Positions 25,975 to 33,756 of a stretch of 64,000 bases of DNA are shown one piece after another. The DNA is from Kyrpidia spormannii. GTDB taxonomy: Bacteria > Bacillota > Bacilli > Kyrpidiales > Kyrpidiaceae. The translations under genes and the position numbers were made by a program. The stretch is from the NCBI RefSeq assembly GCF_002804065.1, contig NZ_CP024955.1, forward strand, positions 620,001 through 684,000, in the 5' to 3' direction. The notes under the pieces were generated by a model. That model saw only the letters and a list, made by a program, of their open reading frames with translations, did no database searches and was not told the origin of the DNA. Within the stretch, counting starts at the first letter, position 1; every line of letters starts with the position of its first letter.

Positions 25975-26976
25975 ATGAAGGCGATGGTGATCCCCGAGCC
26001 GGGGCGGGCGGTGATCCGAGAGGTCCCGGAACCCGAGCCGGGCCCGGGTGAAGTGGTGGTCTCTGTCAAAGCGGCGGGGATTTGCGGGACAGATTTTCAT
26101 ATCTTTGAGGGAGATTCTCTGGGCAGTTACCCGATCATCCCCGGGCACGAGTTCGCCGGTGTGGTGGCCAAGGTGGGCCCGGATGTTACGTCCCTTGCGG
26201 TAGGGGACCGGGTGGCGGTGGACCCGTCTCTGTTTTGCGGACACTGCCGCTATTGCCTCACGAACCGGGGGAATCACTGTGAAAACTGGGGCGGCATCGG
26301 CACCACGGTGCCCGGGGGGTTCGCCGAACAGGTGGCGGTACCCGAGTCTTCCGCTTTTCGGCTGCCGGATGCGCTTAGTTTTGAAGAAGGGGCGTTCGCG
26401 GAACCGGTGGCCTGCGTGGTACACGGGATGAACCGGCTGAAGCTTCGCCCGGGGGAACGGGTGCTCCTCTTCGGGGCCGGGGCGATGGGCCAGCAGTTGG
26501 TGCAGGCCCTGGTCCACGCCGGGGCGGCGGAGTTGACCGCCGTGGATGTCGACCCGGGGAAATTGGCGTTGGCCCGGCGGTTTGGCGCCACCCGGACGGT
26601 GCCGGCGGCGGCCCTGGAGAAGGAGCTCGGCGGGGAGCTGGAGTCTTTCGACACGGTGGTGGATGCCACTGGAGCGCCGGCGGTGATTGAAACGGCCTTG
26701 CGGTTTCTCGGGCCGGCGGGAAAGTTCTTGCAGTTCGGCGTAGCGCCCAAAAGGGCGAAAATCTCCCTGAGCCCTTTTGATCTGTATCGGCGGGATTGGA
26801 CGCTGATCGGCAGTATGGCCATTAACCACACGTTTCTGCCCGCCCTGGAGTGGGTGGCGGCGGGAAGGATCCAGGTGAAGCCTTTGCTGTCGAAAACGAT
26901 CGCCTTGGAGGAGCTGCCCGAATTTCTGGGACGCCCGAAAGCGCCGGAGTTGCTCAAAGTTCAAGTGGTTTTCTGA
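25975..26976 (+). CDS. Zinc-dependent medium-chain alcohol dehydrogenase (sorbitol dehydrogenase-like)
   Basis: The 333-residue enzyme has the catalytic zinc ligands (cysteine in AAGICGTDFHIFEGD and the PGHEFAG histidine-glutamate pair), the structural-zinc cysteine cluster CGHCRYCLTNRGNHC (about residues 88-102) and the NAD-binding GAGAMGQQLVQAL motif. It is of the polyol/sorbitol dehydrogenase type. The location behind a beta-mannosidase suggests use of a sugar or polyol released from mannosides. A terminator (27050-27076) closes the pair. Confidence 0.88.
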   Translation: MKAMVIPEPGRAVIREVPEPEPGPGEVVVSVKAAGICGTDFHIFEGDSLGSYPIIPGHEFAGVVAKVGPDVTSLAVGDRVAVDPSLFCGHCRYCLTNRGNHCENWGGIGTTVPGGFAEQVAVPESSAFRLPDALSFEEGAFAEPVACVVHGMNRLKLRPGERVLLFGAGAMGQQLVQALVHAGAAELTAVDVDPGKLALARRFGATRTVPAAALEKELGGELESFDTVVDATGAPAVIETALRFLGPAGKFLQFGVAPKRAKISLSPFDLYRRDWTLIGSMAINHTFLPALEWVAAGRIQVKPLLSKTIALEELPEFLGRPKAPELLKVQVVF

Positions 26977-27049
26977 CGGGGTGTCGGCGCTGGCCGACCC
27001 CCTGTCAGCCGTACACTGTCACGGATTTTCCTGTGATAAACTAAAAGAG

Positions 27050-27076
27050 GCCCGGGTGCCGCCGGGCGATTTTTTT
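27050..27076 (+). terminator. Intrinsic terminator between the alcohol dehydrogenase and the aldo/keto reductase
   Basis: GCCCGG (27050-27055) and CCGGGC (27062-27067) form a 6-bp GC stem with a 6-nt loop, then seven Ts (27070-27076). It ends only 20 nt before the next start codon, so it may also attenuate the aldo/keto reductase. Confidence 0.8.
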
Positions 27077-27095
27077 GATGAGGGGGCTCAAAGGG

Positions 27096-28058
27096 ATGGA
27101 ATACCGAAGGCTGGGGAAGAGTGGGCTCAAAGTTTCGGCGATTGCCCTGGGAAGCTGGCTGACCTATGGGACCGTGACTGAAGAGCGGACAGCCGAGGCC
27201 TGTGTACATAAAGCTTTTGAGTTGGGGATTAACCATTTTGACTGCGCCAATGTGTACGGGGCGGAACCCCATGCCGCCGAGCGGGTGCTGGGCCGGGCCC
27301 TGCGGGAGTACCCCCGGGAGAGCTATGTGGTGACGACGAAGGCCTTTTGGCCGGTGGGAGCCGGACCCAATGATCGAGGACTCAGCCGTAAACACATCAT
27401 CGACGAGGTGGAGAAAAGTTTGACCGCCCTTGGGGTGGATTATGTGGATATTTTCTATTGCCACCGGTTTGACCCGGAGACAGAGTTGGAGGAGACCCTC
27501 CGGGCCATCGATGATCTGATCACCCAGGGGAAGATTTTGTACGCCGGGTTCAGTGAATGGTCGCCGGTGCAAATTGCCGATGGGGTGCGTCTGCAGAAGG
27601 AGTTGGGGTTGCACCGGTTTGTGGCGAGCCAGCCGCTGTACAATATGCTCAATCGCGGCATCGAGGCCGAGGTGATCCCCTTGTGCGCCCGGGAGGGAAT
27701 CGGCCAGGTGGTGTTTTCGCCCCTTGGGCAAGGGGTCCTCACGGGCAAATACCGCCCGGGCGAGCGGCCGCCGGCGGGCAGCCGGGGGGCCACGCCGGAG
27801 GTGCAGGCCTTTATGCGCCGATACCTGCAACCGGAAATCTTGCAAAAGGTGGAGGAGCTGGCGGCCGTCGCCCGCCGGTACGACCTGACTTTGGCGCGGA
27901 TGGCGTTGGCGTGGGTGTTGCGGCTGCCGGAAGTGTCCAGCGCTTTGGTGGGGGCTTCCCGGCCCGAGCAGGTGGAGGAAAATGTCAAGGCCGCGGGGGT
28001 GGTGCTGCCCGAGGAAGCGCTGCGGGAGATCGACCGCATCTTGGGAGTGGCGGAATGA
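27096..28058 (+). CDS. Aldo/keto reductase, voltage-gated K+ channel beta-subunit-like
   Basis: The 320-residue enzyme starts EYRRLGKSGLKVSAIALG, typical of the AKR6/AKR14 group. The tetrad is visible: aspartate and tyrosine in FDCANVYG, lysine in VVTTKAFWP and histidine in DIFYCHRFDP. A cofactor loop SSALVGASRPEQVEENVKA lies near the C-terminus. It probably reduces aldehydes or sugars with NADPH. ATG 27096 follows GAGGGGGC. The strong terminator in its leader suggests either weak readthrough from the upstream pair or a separate promoter. Confidence 0.88.
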   Translation: MEYRRLGKSGLKVSAIALGSWLTYGTVTEERTAEACVHKAFELGINHFDCANVYGAEPHAAERVLGRALREYPRESYVVTTKAFWPVGAGPNDRGLSRKHIIDEVEKSLTALGVDYVDIFYCHRFDPETELEETLRAIDDLITQGKILYAGFSEWSPVQIADGVRLQKELGLHRFVASQPLYNMLNRGIEAEVIPLCAREGIGQVVFSPLGQGVLTGKYRPGERPPAGSRGATPEVQAFMRRYLQPEILQKVEELAAVARRYDLTLARMALAWVLRLPEVSSALVGASRPEQVEENVKAAGVVLPEEALREIDRILGVAE

Positions 28059-28069
28059 CAGGGCCTGGC

Positions 28070-28096
28070 GCCGGCGGTCGGGAGGCGGCCGCCGGC
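28070..28096. repeat. GC-rich hairpin between converging transcripts
   Basis: GCCGGCGG (28070-28077) and CCGCCGGC (28089-28096) form an 8-bp perfect stem just after the aldo/keto reductase. It has no T-tract and could act as a weak terminator for either strand. Confidence 0.35.
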
Positions 28097-28123
28097 CTGG
28101 AGACCAAGGGCCGACGGGAGGCG

Positions 28124-28219
28124 TCAAGATGGATCCGACTTAGTCCCGGCGGCGCGGGGTCCGATGTCGGGAGACGGTTTTTGCTGCGGGGTCGGCCGTT
28201 GGTTTTCCTTTTGCCCCAT
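28124..28219 (-). CDS. Possible 31-residue hydrophilic protein
   Basis: ATG 28219 (or an overlapping frame from ATG 28224) follows GAGGAGG on the minus strand. An extended -10 (TGCTACAAT, minus strand, about 28261-28269) lies about 40 bp upstream. The peptide is rich in Pro, Gln, Lys and Asp, starts MGQKENQRP and looks unstructured. Short proteins of this kind occur as minor spore proteins in Firmicutes, but I cannot assign it. It diverges from the sucrose operon. The signals are good and the coding evidence is weak. Confidence 0.35.
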   Translation of the reverse strand: MGQKENQRPTPQQKPSPDIGPRAAGTKSDPS

Positions 28220-28315
28220 AACATCGCACACCTCCTCTGCCTGGCGATTTTTTCGATGTCCATTGTAGCACATCCTTTCCACCTCATATCGATAGACGGC
28301 CCGAATCGGGTCGAA

Positions 28316-28353
28316 TTGACATCCAGACAACTCATGTATAAAATTAAGTTGTC
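28316..28353 (+). promoter_or_regulatory. Promoter and operator dyad of the sucrose-synthesis operon
   Basis: TTGACA (28316-28321) and TAAAAT (28339-28344) are 17 bp apart, an almost ideal sigma-A promoter. GACAACT (28326-28332) and AGTTGTC (28347-28353) form a perfect 7-bp dyad that straddles the -10 box. A GntR-type dimer bound here would block transcription. The BusR-like gene at 30499 is the best candidate regulator, which is inference. Confidence 0.65.
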
Positions 28354-28378
28354 GGAAGGTCTTTGAGGGGGTGGAAGG

Positions 28379-29647
28379 ATGGGGCTTCGCGTCTGCATGA
28401 TTTCGGATCACGGCGATCCTCTGGCGACACTTGGGGATACCCAAAGTGGCGGGCAGAATCAGTACGTGTACCAGCTTAGTCTCCACCTGGATCGCCTTGG
28501 GCATCAAGTGGATGTCTACACCCACTGGTCCCGGGAGGATGCGCCGGAGGTAGAAGCCTTTGGGGATTGCGCCCGGGTGATCCGGGTGGCGGCCGGGAAG
28601 CGGGGCCATCTCCCGAAAGATGACCTCTATGAGCGGCTAGATCTTTTTTATCATGAATTATCGGCGAAGATCGCCACTTGTGGGCCGTATGATCTGGTCC
28701 ACGCCCACTACTGGATGTCGGGCACCCTAGGGCGCGTTCTGCGCCGGGAGTTGAACTATCCGCTCATTTACACGCCGCATTCCCTGGGTATGGTAAAAGG
28801 GCTTCGGACGGGCAGTTGGGACTGGGAGAGGCTCTGGAAAGAACGGTCGATCTTGGTTGAGGCCGATCACGTCGTGGTGACCACCGAAACCGAGAGAGAG
28901 CATGCCAAGGAATTTTGCGGAAAAACGGCGACGGCGCCCATCAGTGTGATCCCGGCGGGGGTGGGGGAACATTTTATAGCCGATCCGAAAGCGGAGTCGG
29001 AAACGGATGATACGGCGGATCGGGACTGCGGGGTGCCCGTGGATCCAAATGGACATCGGCGGCCTTATGTGTTGTACGTCGGCCGATTGGCGATGGAGAA
29101 AGGTCTCGGTGTACTGTTGGACGCATACAGCATGTGGGTGGCCCGGAATCCCGATGTTCCGGATTTGTGGATTGCAGGTGGGGACCGGGAAGGCCGGGAG
29201 TGGCGGCGATGGACGGCGAGCCATGCCGCTCTTGGCGAACTGCTGACCACGATACCGGATCGCGTTCACTACCTCGGCCCGGTGGCGAACGAAAAATTGC
29301 CGCAGCTGTACCGGGGGGCGGAGATGGTGGTGGTGCCCTCCTGGTATGAATCCTTCGGTTTGGTGGCGGCAGAAGCCATGGCGGCGGGGGGTGTCGTGAT
29401 CGCTTCCGGGGTTGGAGGTCTCCGCCATATCGTTCAGGATGGGGTCACAGGCCGGCTGGTCCCGCCCCGGGACTCCGGGGCATTGGTCAAAGCCATGGAC
29501 GAAATGTGGGTGAGTCCGTCTCTTCGAAACGCCTTCCGCAGAAAGGGGACTAGGGATGCCCGGCGAAGGTTTTTCTGGCCGAACATCGCTCCGCAAGTGG
29601 TGGAAGTCTATCTGGGCTACGTCAAACAGCCCGTCGTCCTCCCCTGA
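28379..29647 (+). CDS. GT4 glycosyltransferase, probable sucrose-phosphate synthase
   Basis: The 422-residue GT-B enzyme has an N-terminal acceptor domain with DTQSGGQNQYVYQL, like the GGQVKYVVEL loop of sucrose-phosphate synthases. The C-terminal donor domain shows LYVGRLAMEKGLGVLLDAY and the E-x7-E motif ESFGLVAAEAMAAGG (about 323-337). It should join glucose from UDP- or ADP-glucose to fructose-6-phosphate. Its immediate neighbour is a sucrose-phosphate-phosphatase-like HAD protein, which is the main reason for this call. Other GT4 products such as mannosyl- or glucosyl-glycerate cannot be excluded. ATG 28379 follows GGGGTGGAAGG. Confidence 0.75.
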   Translation: MGLRVCMISDHGDPLATLGDTQSGGQNQYVYQLSLHLDRLGHQVDVYTHWSREDAPEVEAFGDCARVIRVAAGKRGHLPKDDLYERLDLFYHELSAKIATCGPYDLVHAHYWMSGTLGRVLRRELNYPLIYTPHSLGMVKGLRTGSWDWERLWKERSILVEADHVVVTTETEREHAKEFCGKTATAPISVIPAGVGEHFIADPKAESETDDTADRDCGVPVDPNGHRRPYVLYVGRLAMEKGLGVLLDAYSMWVARNPDVPDLWIAGGDREGREWRRWTASHAALGELLTTIPDRVHYLGPVANEKLPQLYRGAEMVVVPSWYESFGLVAAEAMAAGGVVIASGVGGLRHIVQDGVTGRLVPPRDSGALVKAMDEMWVSPSLRNAFRRKGTRDARRRFFWPNIAPQVVEVYLGYVKQPVVLP

Positions 29648-29663
29648 ACAGCCTCGGGTGGAG

Positions 29664-30464
29664 ATGGGGATTGTTACTGATTTGGATGACACGTTACTCG
29701 GTTCCTCGGAGTGTTTGTCCGCCTTTTTGCGCTGGCGGGAAGGGCGGCCGCAATGGGGACTGGCCTATGCCACCGGCCGTTACCTGGACTCGGCGCTGCA
29801 CGTGATGCGGGAAGCGGGGCTGCCACGGCCAGAGGCATTGATTACCGACGTGGGGAGTCGGATCTTTTTCCCCGTTTCAGGTTTTCCCGGCGGAGGTTCG
29901 GGCCGGGAGACGGCGGGGGGCGAGGGTTCGCCGGTTTCCGGGACGGAGTGGGAAGAAGATTTGAGGTGGTGGAGCCGGGCCTTGGCAACCTGGCGTCCGG
30001 TGGAGGTGGTCCGGGCCCTGAAAAGAGTCCCGGGCTTTTCTGTGGACGCGGTGGACGGGGAAGATCCCCGGGGGCCGAAAGGGCGAATCAGCGGCAGGTG
30101 GGATGGAGATCCAGGCGTTGTCGCCAGGGTCGAGCAAGCACTGAAAGAGGCCGGTTTACCGACCCGGGTGGTGGTCAGCCGGGGGCGGCTCGACGTGATT
30201 CCGGCCTCGGGGGGGAAAGGGGCGGCGGCCCGGTACGCCGTGGCCCGGCTGGGTTGGCGGAAGGTCCTCGCCTGTGGGGACAACGGAAACGACCGGGACC
30301 TGCTTCTGGCCGGCTTTCCCGCTGTGCTGGTCGGAAACGCCGATAAGGGGATGCGGGAAGAACGTTGGCCGCCCCGGGTATACATCGCCTCGAAACCTTA
30401 CGCCTGTGGTATACTCCAAGGATGGGAGCATTGGTATGGGGGTCCGAACATCGACGGGCCCTGA
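29664..30464 (+). CDS. HAD phosphatase, sucrose-phosphate phosphatase-like
   Basis: The protein is about 266 residues. Its first motif is TDLDDTLLGS (nucleophile aspartate), with ATGRYLDS, ITDVGSRIFF, a lysine in PASGGKGAAARYA and CGDNGNDRDLLL. These match the HAD-IIB sucrose-phosphate phosphatase (S6PP) family. It should remove phosphate from the product of the upstream glycosyltransferase. An open frame continues upstream to ATG 29556 with an AAAGGGGAC site, inside the glycosyltransferase gene; ATG 29664 gives the normal S6PP start and is preferred. Confidence 0.78.
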   Translation: MGIVTDLDDTLLGSSECLSAFLRWREGRPQWGLAYATGRYLDSALHVMREAGLPRPEALITDVGSRIFFPVSGFPGGGSGRETAGGEGSPVSGTEWEEDLRWWSRALATWRPVEVVRALKRVPGFSVDAVDGEDPRGPKGRISGRWDGDPGVVARVEQALKEAGLPTRVVVSRGRLDVIPASGGKGAAARYAVARLGWRKVLACGDNGNDRDLLLAGFPAVLVGNADKGMREERWPPRVYIASKPYACGILQGWEHWYGGPNIDGP

Positions 30465-30498
30465 CAGCCCCGGAAACTGTGCGAAGGAGTGCGTGGTT

Positions 30499-31134
30499 GT
30501 GGCTGGTCCCCATTCGGAGGGTCTTTCTCGCTATGAGCAGATCGCTGTGGATATTGCTCAAAAAATCGCGTCCCAGGAGTATACGGAAGGCATGAAGTTG
30601 CACGGTCGGTCCACCTTGGCCAGTCAGTACAACGTGTCGCCGGAAACGATTCGCAGGGCGATCTCCGTGCTTGATGCCGCGAAAGTGGTCCGGGTGCAAC
30701 CCGGCGTTGGAATCGTGGTATTGTCGAAACGGGCGGCTGAATTGTTCCTATCCCAGATGCATTTTAAGCGCACGCTGGAAGAGTTGCACCGCCGCCTCAC
30801 CGAATTGGTGGAAAAACGCCGGGTGATTGACAACGAGATCGACCAGGTGCTTCACGATATTCAGCATTCTTCTCACCGGTACGTGGTGTTGCACGATTTA
30901 CTTCACTGCGTGGCGATTCCCGAAGGTTCTCCGGTGATCGGAAAAACCCTGAGGGAACTCTCTTTTCGCAACGTGACCGGGGCGACGGTGGTATCCATCG
31001 AGCGGTCGGACCGGGCCATGAATCTCGCGGCCGGAGAGGCCCCCCTGTCCGCCGGGGATCTGCTTTGGCTCATTGCAGAACCCGGGTCTCTGGCCCAGGT
31101 GGAGCGGTTGTTGGGGAGCGGCCCCCAGATGTGA
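30499..31134 (+). CDS. BusR-like regulator: GntR-type HTH plus RCK_C (TrkA_C) domain
   Basis: From GTG 30499 (AAGGAG 9 nt upstream) the protein is 211 residues. It has a GntR winged helix (about 8-75; STLASQYNVSPETIRRAISVL is the recognition region), a coiled coil (about 85-118) and an RCK_C domain (about 130-205; the run GKTLRELSFRNVTGATVVSI is typical). This is the layout of BusR, which represses the glycine-betaine transporter genes of lactococci and streptococci and binds c-di-AMP through RCK_C. Here the gene follows sucrose-synthesis genes, so control of a different compatible solute is inferred. The next genes encode an ABC exporter, not an osmolyte importer. Confidence 0.8.
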   Translation: MAGPHSEGLSRYEQIAVDIAQKIASQEYTEGMKLHGRSTLASQYNVSPETIRRAISVLDAAKVVRVQPGVGIVVLSKRAAELFLSQMHFKRTLEELHRRLTELVEKRRVIDNEIDQVLHDIQHSSHRYVVLHDLLHCVAIPEGSPVIGKTLRELSFRNVTGATVVSIERSDRAMNLAAGEAPLSAGDLLWLIAEPGSLAQVERLLGSGPQM

Positions 31135-31150
31135 CAGGAGGGGTGCCTCA

Positions 31151-32149
31151 GTGTCGGCAGAAAGCAACCGAGGGCCCGGGGACCCGGCGGTGCGGGCCCG
31201 GGGACTTGTCAAGCAGTACGGCCATTTTCAGGCGGTCCGGGGGATTGATTTGCTCGTTCGGCGCGGCGAGTGTTTCGGGGTGCTCGGCCCCAATGGGGCG
31301 GGGAAATCCACGACGATGAAGATGATTTACGGTCGCACGCCCCTCAGCGCCGGGGAACTCTTTGTGCTGGGGATGGATGTCCGCACGGAGATGCGGCGGA
31401 TCAAAGCCCGGATCGGCGTGGTTCCCCAGGAGGATAATCTGGATCCTGATTTCACGGTGATCCGGAACCTGCTCGTGTTTGCCCGGTATTTTGACCTGTC
31501 CCGGAGAATTGCCCGGGAACGGGCCGAGCAGCTGCTGGATTTTGTCGGTTTGGCGGAGCGGCGGGATTCCCGGGTGGACAGTCTCTCCGGGGGGATGAAA
31601 CGCCGGCTGGTTATCGCCCGGGCCTTGATCAACGACCCGGAGCTCTTGATTCTGGACGAACCCACCACCGGGCTGGATCCCCAAGCCCGGCAGCTGGTGT
31701 GGAGCAAGATGCGGGAACTGCGAACCCGGGGGGTCACGCTGCTCCTGACCACCCATTACATGGAAGAAGCCGCCCGGTTGTGCGACCGACTCGTCATCAT
31801 GGACGGGGGACGCATTCTGGCCGAGGGATCGCCCCAGGGTCTGATTGAAGCTCACGCCGGGCCCTGGACGGCAGAGGTGATGCTACCTCCGGCACAGCAC
31901 CAAGAGGCGCTGAGGCGGTTAGAAGTCGACACGGCTGCCGGGGTCGGTCAAATCGGGAATCAAGGGATTCGCGGGTGGGAGTCGGCGGAAGATCGATTGT
32001 TGCTTTATACAGAGTCCGTCGAGGAGGCCACTGCAGCCTGCGAGCGTTTGAAGGCTATGGGACTTGGCGGGGCGGGCTTTTTCTCCAGGCCCACGACTTT
32101 GGACGATTTATTCCTGCGACTCACCGGGCGGACCCTCCGGGAGGCATGA
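31151..32149 (+). CDS. ABC transporter ATP-binding protein (ABC-2 type exporter, NodI/DrrA-like)
   Basis: The 332-residue ATPase has Walker A GPNGAGKSTT (about 47-56), a Q-loop PQEDN, the signature LSGGMKRRL, Walker B LLILDEPTTGLD and the H-loop TTHYMEEA. A C-terminal extension (about 240-330) is typical of drug/polysaccharide exporters. GTG 31151 follows CAGGAGGGG; the longer frame from 31073 overlaps the regulator gene. With the permease 1 bp downstream it forms a two-component exporter of unknown substrate. Confidence 0.9.
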   Translation: MSAESNRGPGDPAVRARGLVKQYGHFQAVRGIDLLVRRGECFGVLGPNGAGKSTTMKMIYGRTPLSAGELFVLGMDVRTEMRRIKARIGVVPQEDNLDPDFTVIRNLLVFARYFDLSRRIARERAEQLLDFVGLAERRDSRVDSLSGGMKRRLVIARALINDPELLILDEPTTGLDPQARQLVWSKMRELRTRGVTLLLTTHYMEEAARLCDRLVIMDGGRILAEGSPQGLIEAHAGPWTAEVMLPPAQHQEALRRLEVDTAAGVGQIGNQGIRGWESAEDRLLLYTESVEEATAACERLKAMGLGGAGFFSRPTTLDDLFLRLTGRTLREA

Positions 32150-32150
32150 G

Positions 32151-32912
32151 ATGAGCGCGCGGGCGGTATGGGCGGTGTTCGCCCGAAATATGGATGTGTT
32201 TCGTCGCTACTGGTTGAACAACCTTGTGTCGAATTTTTTTGAACCCTTTTTGTATCTTTTGGGAATGGGTGTGGGGATGACTCGCTATGTGGGCGGGATC
32301 GATGGCGTTTCGTACACTGCCTTTATCGCTCCGGGGATTGTGGCGTCCACGGCCATGTTTGCGGCGACTTTCGAATCGACCTATGGAACTTTTGTCCGCA
32401 TGGAGTTTCAGAAGACTTTCGATGCCATGATTGCGACCCCGGTGAACGTGGAGGAAGTGGCGGTCGGGGAACTGGTTTATGGGGCAGTCAAAGCGGCCAT
32501 CGTCGGGGTGATCATCCTGGCGGTGGTGGAGGTGTTCGGGTTTGTGCCGGGGTGGCATTACTCCGCCCTCCTGGTTCCGCCCGCGGCTCTGCTCGTGGGG
32601 TTGGTTTTTTCGGCCCTGGCCATGACCGCTTCCACCCTCGTCCCTCAAATCGATCATTTTAATTACTACATCACGTTGTTGATCACTCCAATGTTTGTGT
32701 TTTCCGGGATCTTCTTCCCTTTGGAGGGATTGCCTTCCGCGGTGCAGGCGGTGGCGTGGTTTACACCCCTGATGCATGGGGTGCGCATGAGCCGGGAGTT
32801 GATCTTCGGCACGTGGACTCATGTCTGGGCGGATGCGCTGTGGTTGGCCGTGGCGGCCGCAGCCCTTTCATGGCTGCCCGTGATCTTGTTGCGTCGGCGA
32901 TTGATTCGGTAG
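32151..32912 (+). CDS. ABC-2 type permease (NodJ/DrrB-like)
   Basis: The 253-residue membrane protein has six predicted spans and the ABC-2 signature near the C-terminus (PMFVFSGIFFPLEGLPSAVQAVAWFTPLMHGV pattern, about 186-217). It pairs with the ATPase upstream, whose stop codon lies 1 bp before this ATG, so translation is probably coupled. The long N-terminal helix NFFEPFLYLLGMGVG matches NodJ-type exporters. Substrate unknown. Confidence 0.88.
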   Translation: MSARAVWAVFARNMDVFRRYWLNNLVSNFFEPFLYLLGMGVGMTRYVGGIDGVSYTAFIAPGIVASTAMFAATFESTYGTFVRMEFQKTFDAMIATPVNVEEVAVGELVYGAVKAAIVGVIILAVVEVFGFVPGWHYSALLVPPAALLVGLVFSALAMTASTLVPQIDHFNYYITLLITPMFVFSGIFFPLEGLPSAVQAVAWFTPLMHGVRMSRELIFGTWTHVWADALWLAVAAAALSWLPVILLRRRLIR

Positions 32913-32925
32913 GGGAGGTGAAGGG

Positions 32926-33756
32926 ATGCCGGACATTCGGATGATCGTGTATGACCTGGACGGGACTTTGTATCGGGATCGGAGACATTTTCGCCGTTAT
33001 TGCGAACTTCTGGCCGCCGGAGCCCCCCGACTGAGAGCGTTTGAACGGGATTGGGAAGAGATTGAAGAGGAACGCCACCCTCTGCGGGTGGGGATGTTTT
33101 TCAACGGCAGAACGGGGCAGATCTGCGGCCCGAAGGGTTTAATGACCTGGGAGGGGGAGGTGGTACAGGCGGGGTCAGCCTTTTATGATGATCTGGTGAA
33201 CGACGTGGAACAAGAACGGGACCTGGGGGATTGGTTGTACATCGGCGACCTTTGGTGGTCGATGATCGCCCTGGCGGCGTGGCACCGGGTGCCGCCCGAG
33301 CGGCTGAGGGAAAGCTTCCTGGCTACCCGGGCGTATATGATGGAGGATACGGTGCCGCTCAGGACAGTGCCCGGTCTGAGGGAGTTCATCCAAGCTCGCA
33401 ACCGGGAAGGGGTGGTGCAGATCCTGGCCACGAACAGCCCGGAACCGGATAGCTGGGCGATCATTGGAAAACTCGGCTTGAAAGGTCTGTTTCAGGTTTG
33501 CTCCTTTGTCACGGGCAAACCTGCCGGATTGCTCCCCCGGTTGCGGGAGTGGGCGGCCAAATTTGGCGTTTCCCTCGACGAGGTGCTCATGGTGGGCGAC
33601 AACTACCGGAATGATGTGGTGCCGGCCCGGCGCGGGGGATGCCGGACCTTTTTTCTGGACCCGCACCGGGTGCCCCACCCGGTGCACGCCACGTACCACG
33701 AGAGACGGATCGAGTCCCTGTTCGTTCACTGGAATTCTCCTCAGAACTCCCGTTGA
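32926..33756 (+). CDS. HAD-superfamily hydrolase
   Basis: The 276-residue protein starts with VYDLDGTLYRD, the HAD nucleophile motif. Motif II ILATNSPEPDSW is in the middle, and the C-terminal motif VLMVGDNYRNDVVPARRGG (about 219-237) holds the magnesium-binding aspartates. A large insert (about 35-115) is the likely cap that sets the substrate. It may dephosphorylate a metabolite, but none can be named. It follows the exporter by 13 bp and converges exactly on the amidohydrolase gene with no space between stop codons. Confidence 0.8.
   Translation: MPDIRMIVYDLDGTLYRDRRHFRRYCELLAAGAPRLRAFERDWEEIEEERHPLRVGMFFNGRTGQICGPKGLMTWEGEVVQAGSAFYDDLVNDVEQERDLGDWLYIGDLWWSMIALAAWHRVPPERLRESFLATRAYMMEDTVPLRTVPGLREFIQARNREGVVQILATNSPEPDSWAIIGKLGLKGLFQVCSFVTGKPAGLLPRLREWAAKFGVSLDEVLMVGDNYRNDVVPARRGGCRTFFLDPHRVPHPVHATYHERRIESLFVHWNSPQNSR

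Noticed and set aside
25411-26964. Long minus-strand open frame (517 codons) over the mannosidase and alcohol dehydrogenase
   Set aside because: It is antisense to two clear genes, has a low-complexity Arg/His/Pro-rich product and no start signal. GC-rich codon usage produces such frames throughout this window (also 11244-12164, 45929-47677, 24229-25230).
31151-32912. ABC transporter as a BusA-type osmolyte importer controlled by the BusR-like gene
   Set aside because: The ATPase and permease are ABC-2 exporter type; there is no betaine-binding domain or importer permease signature.
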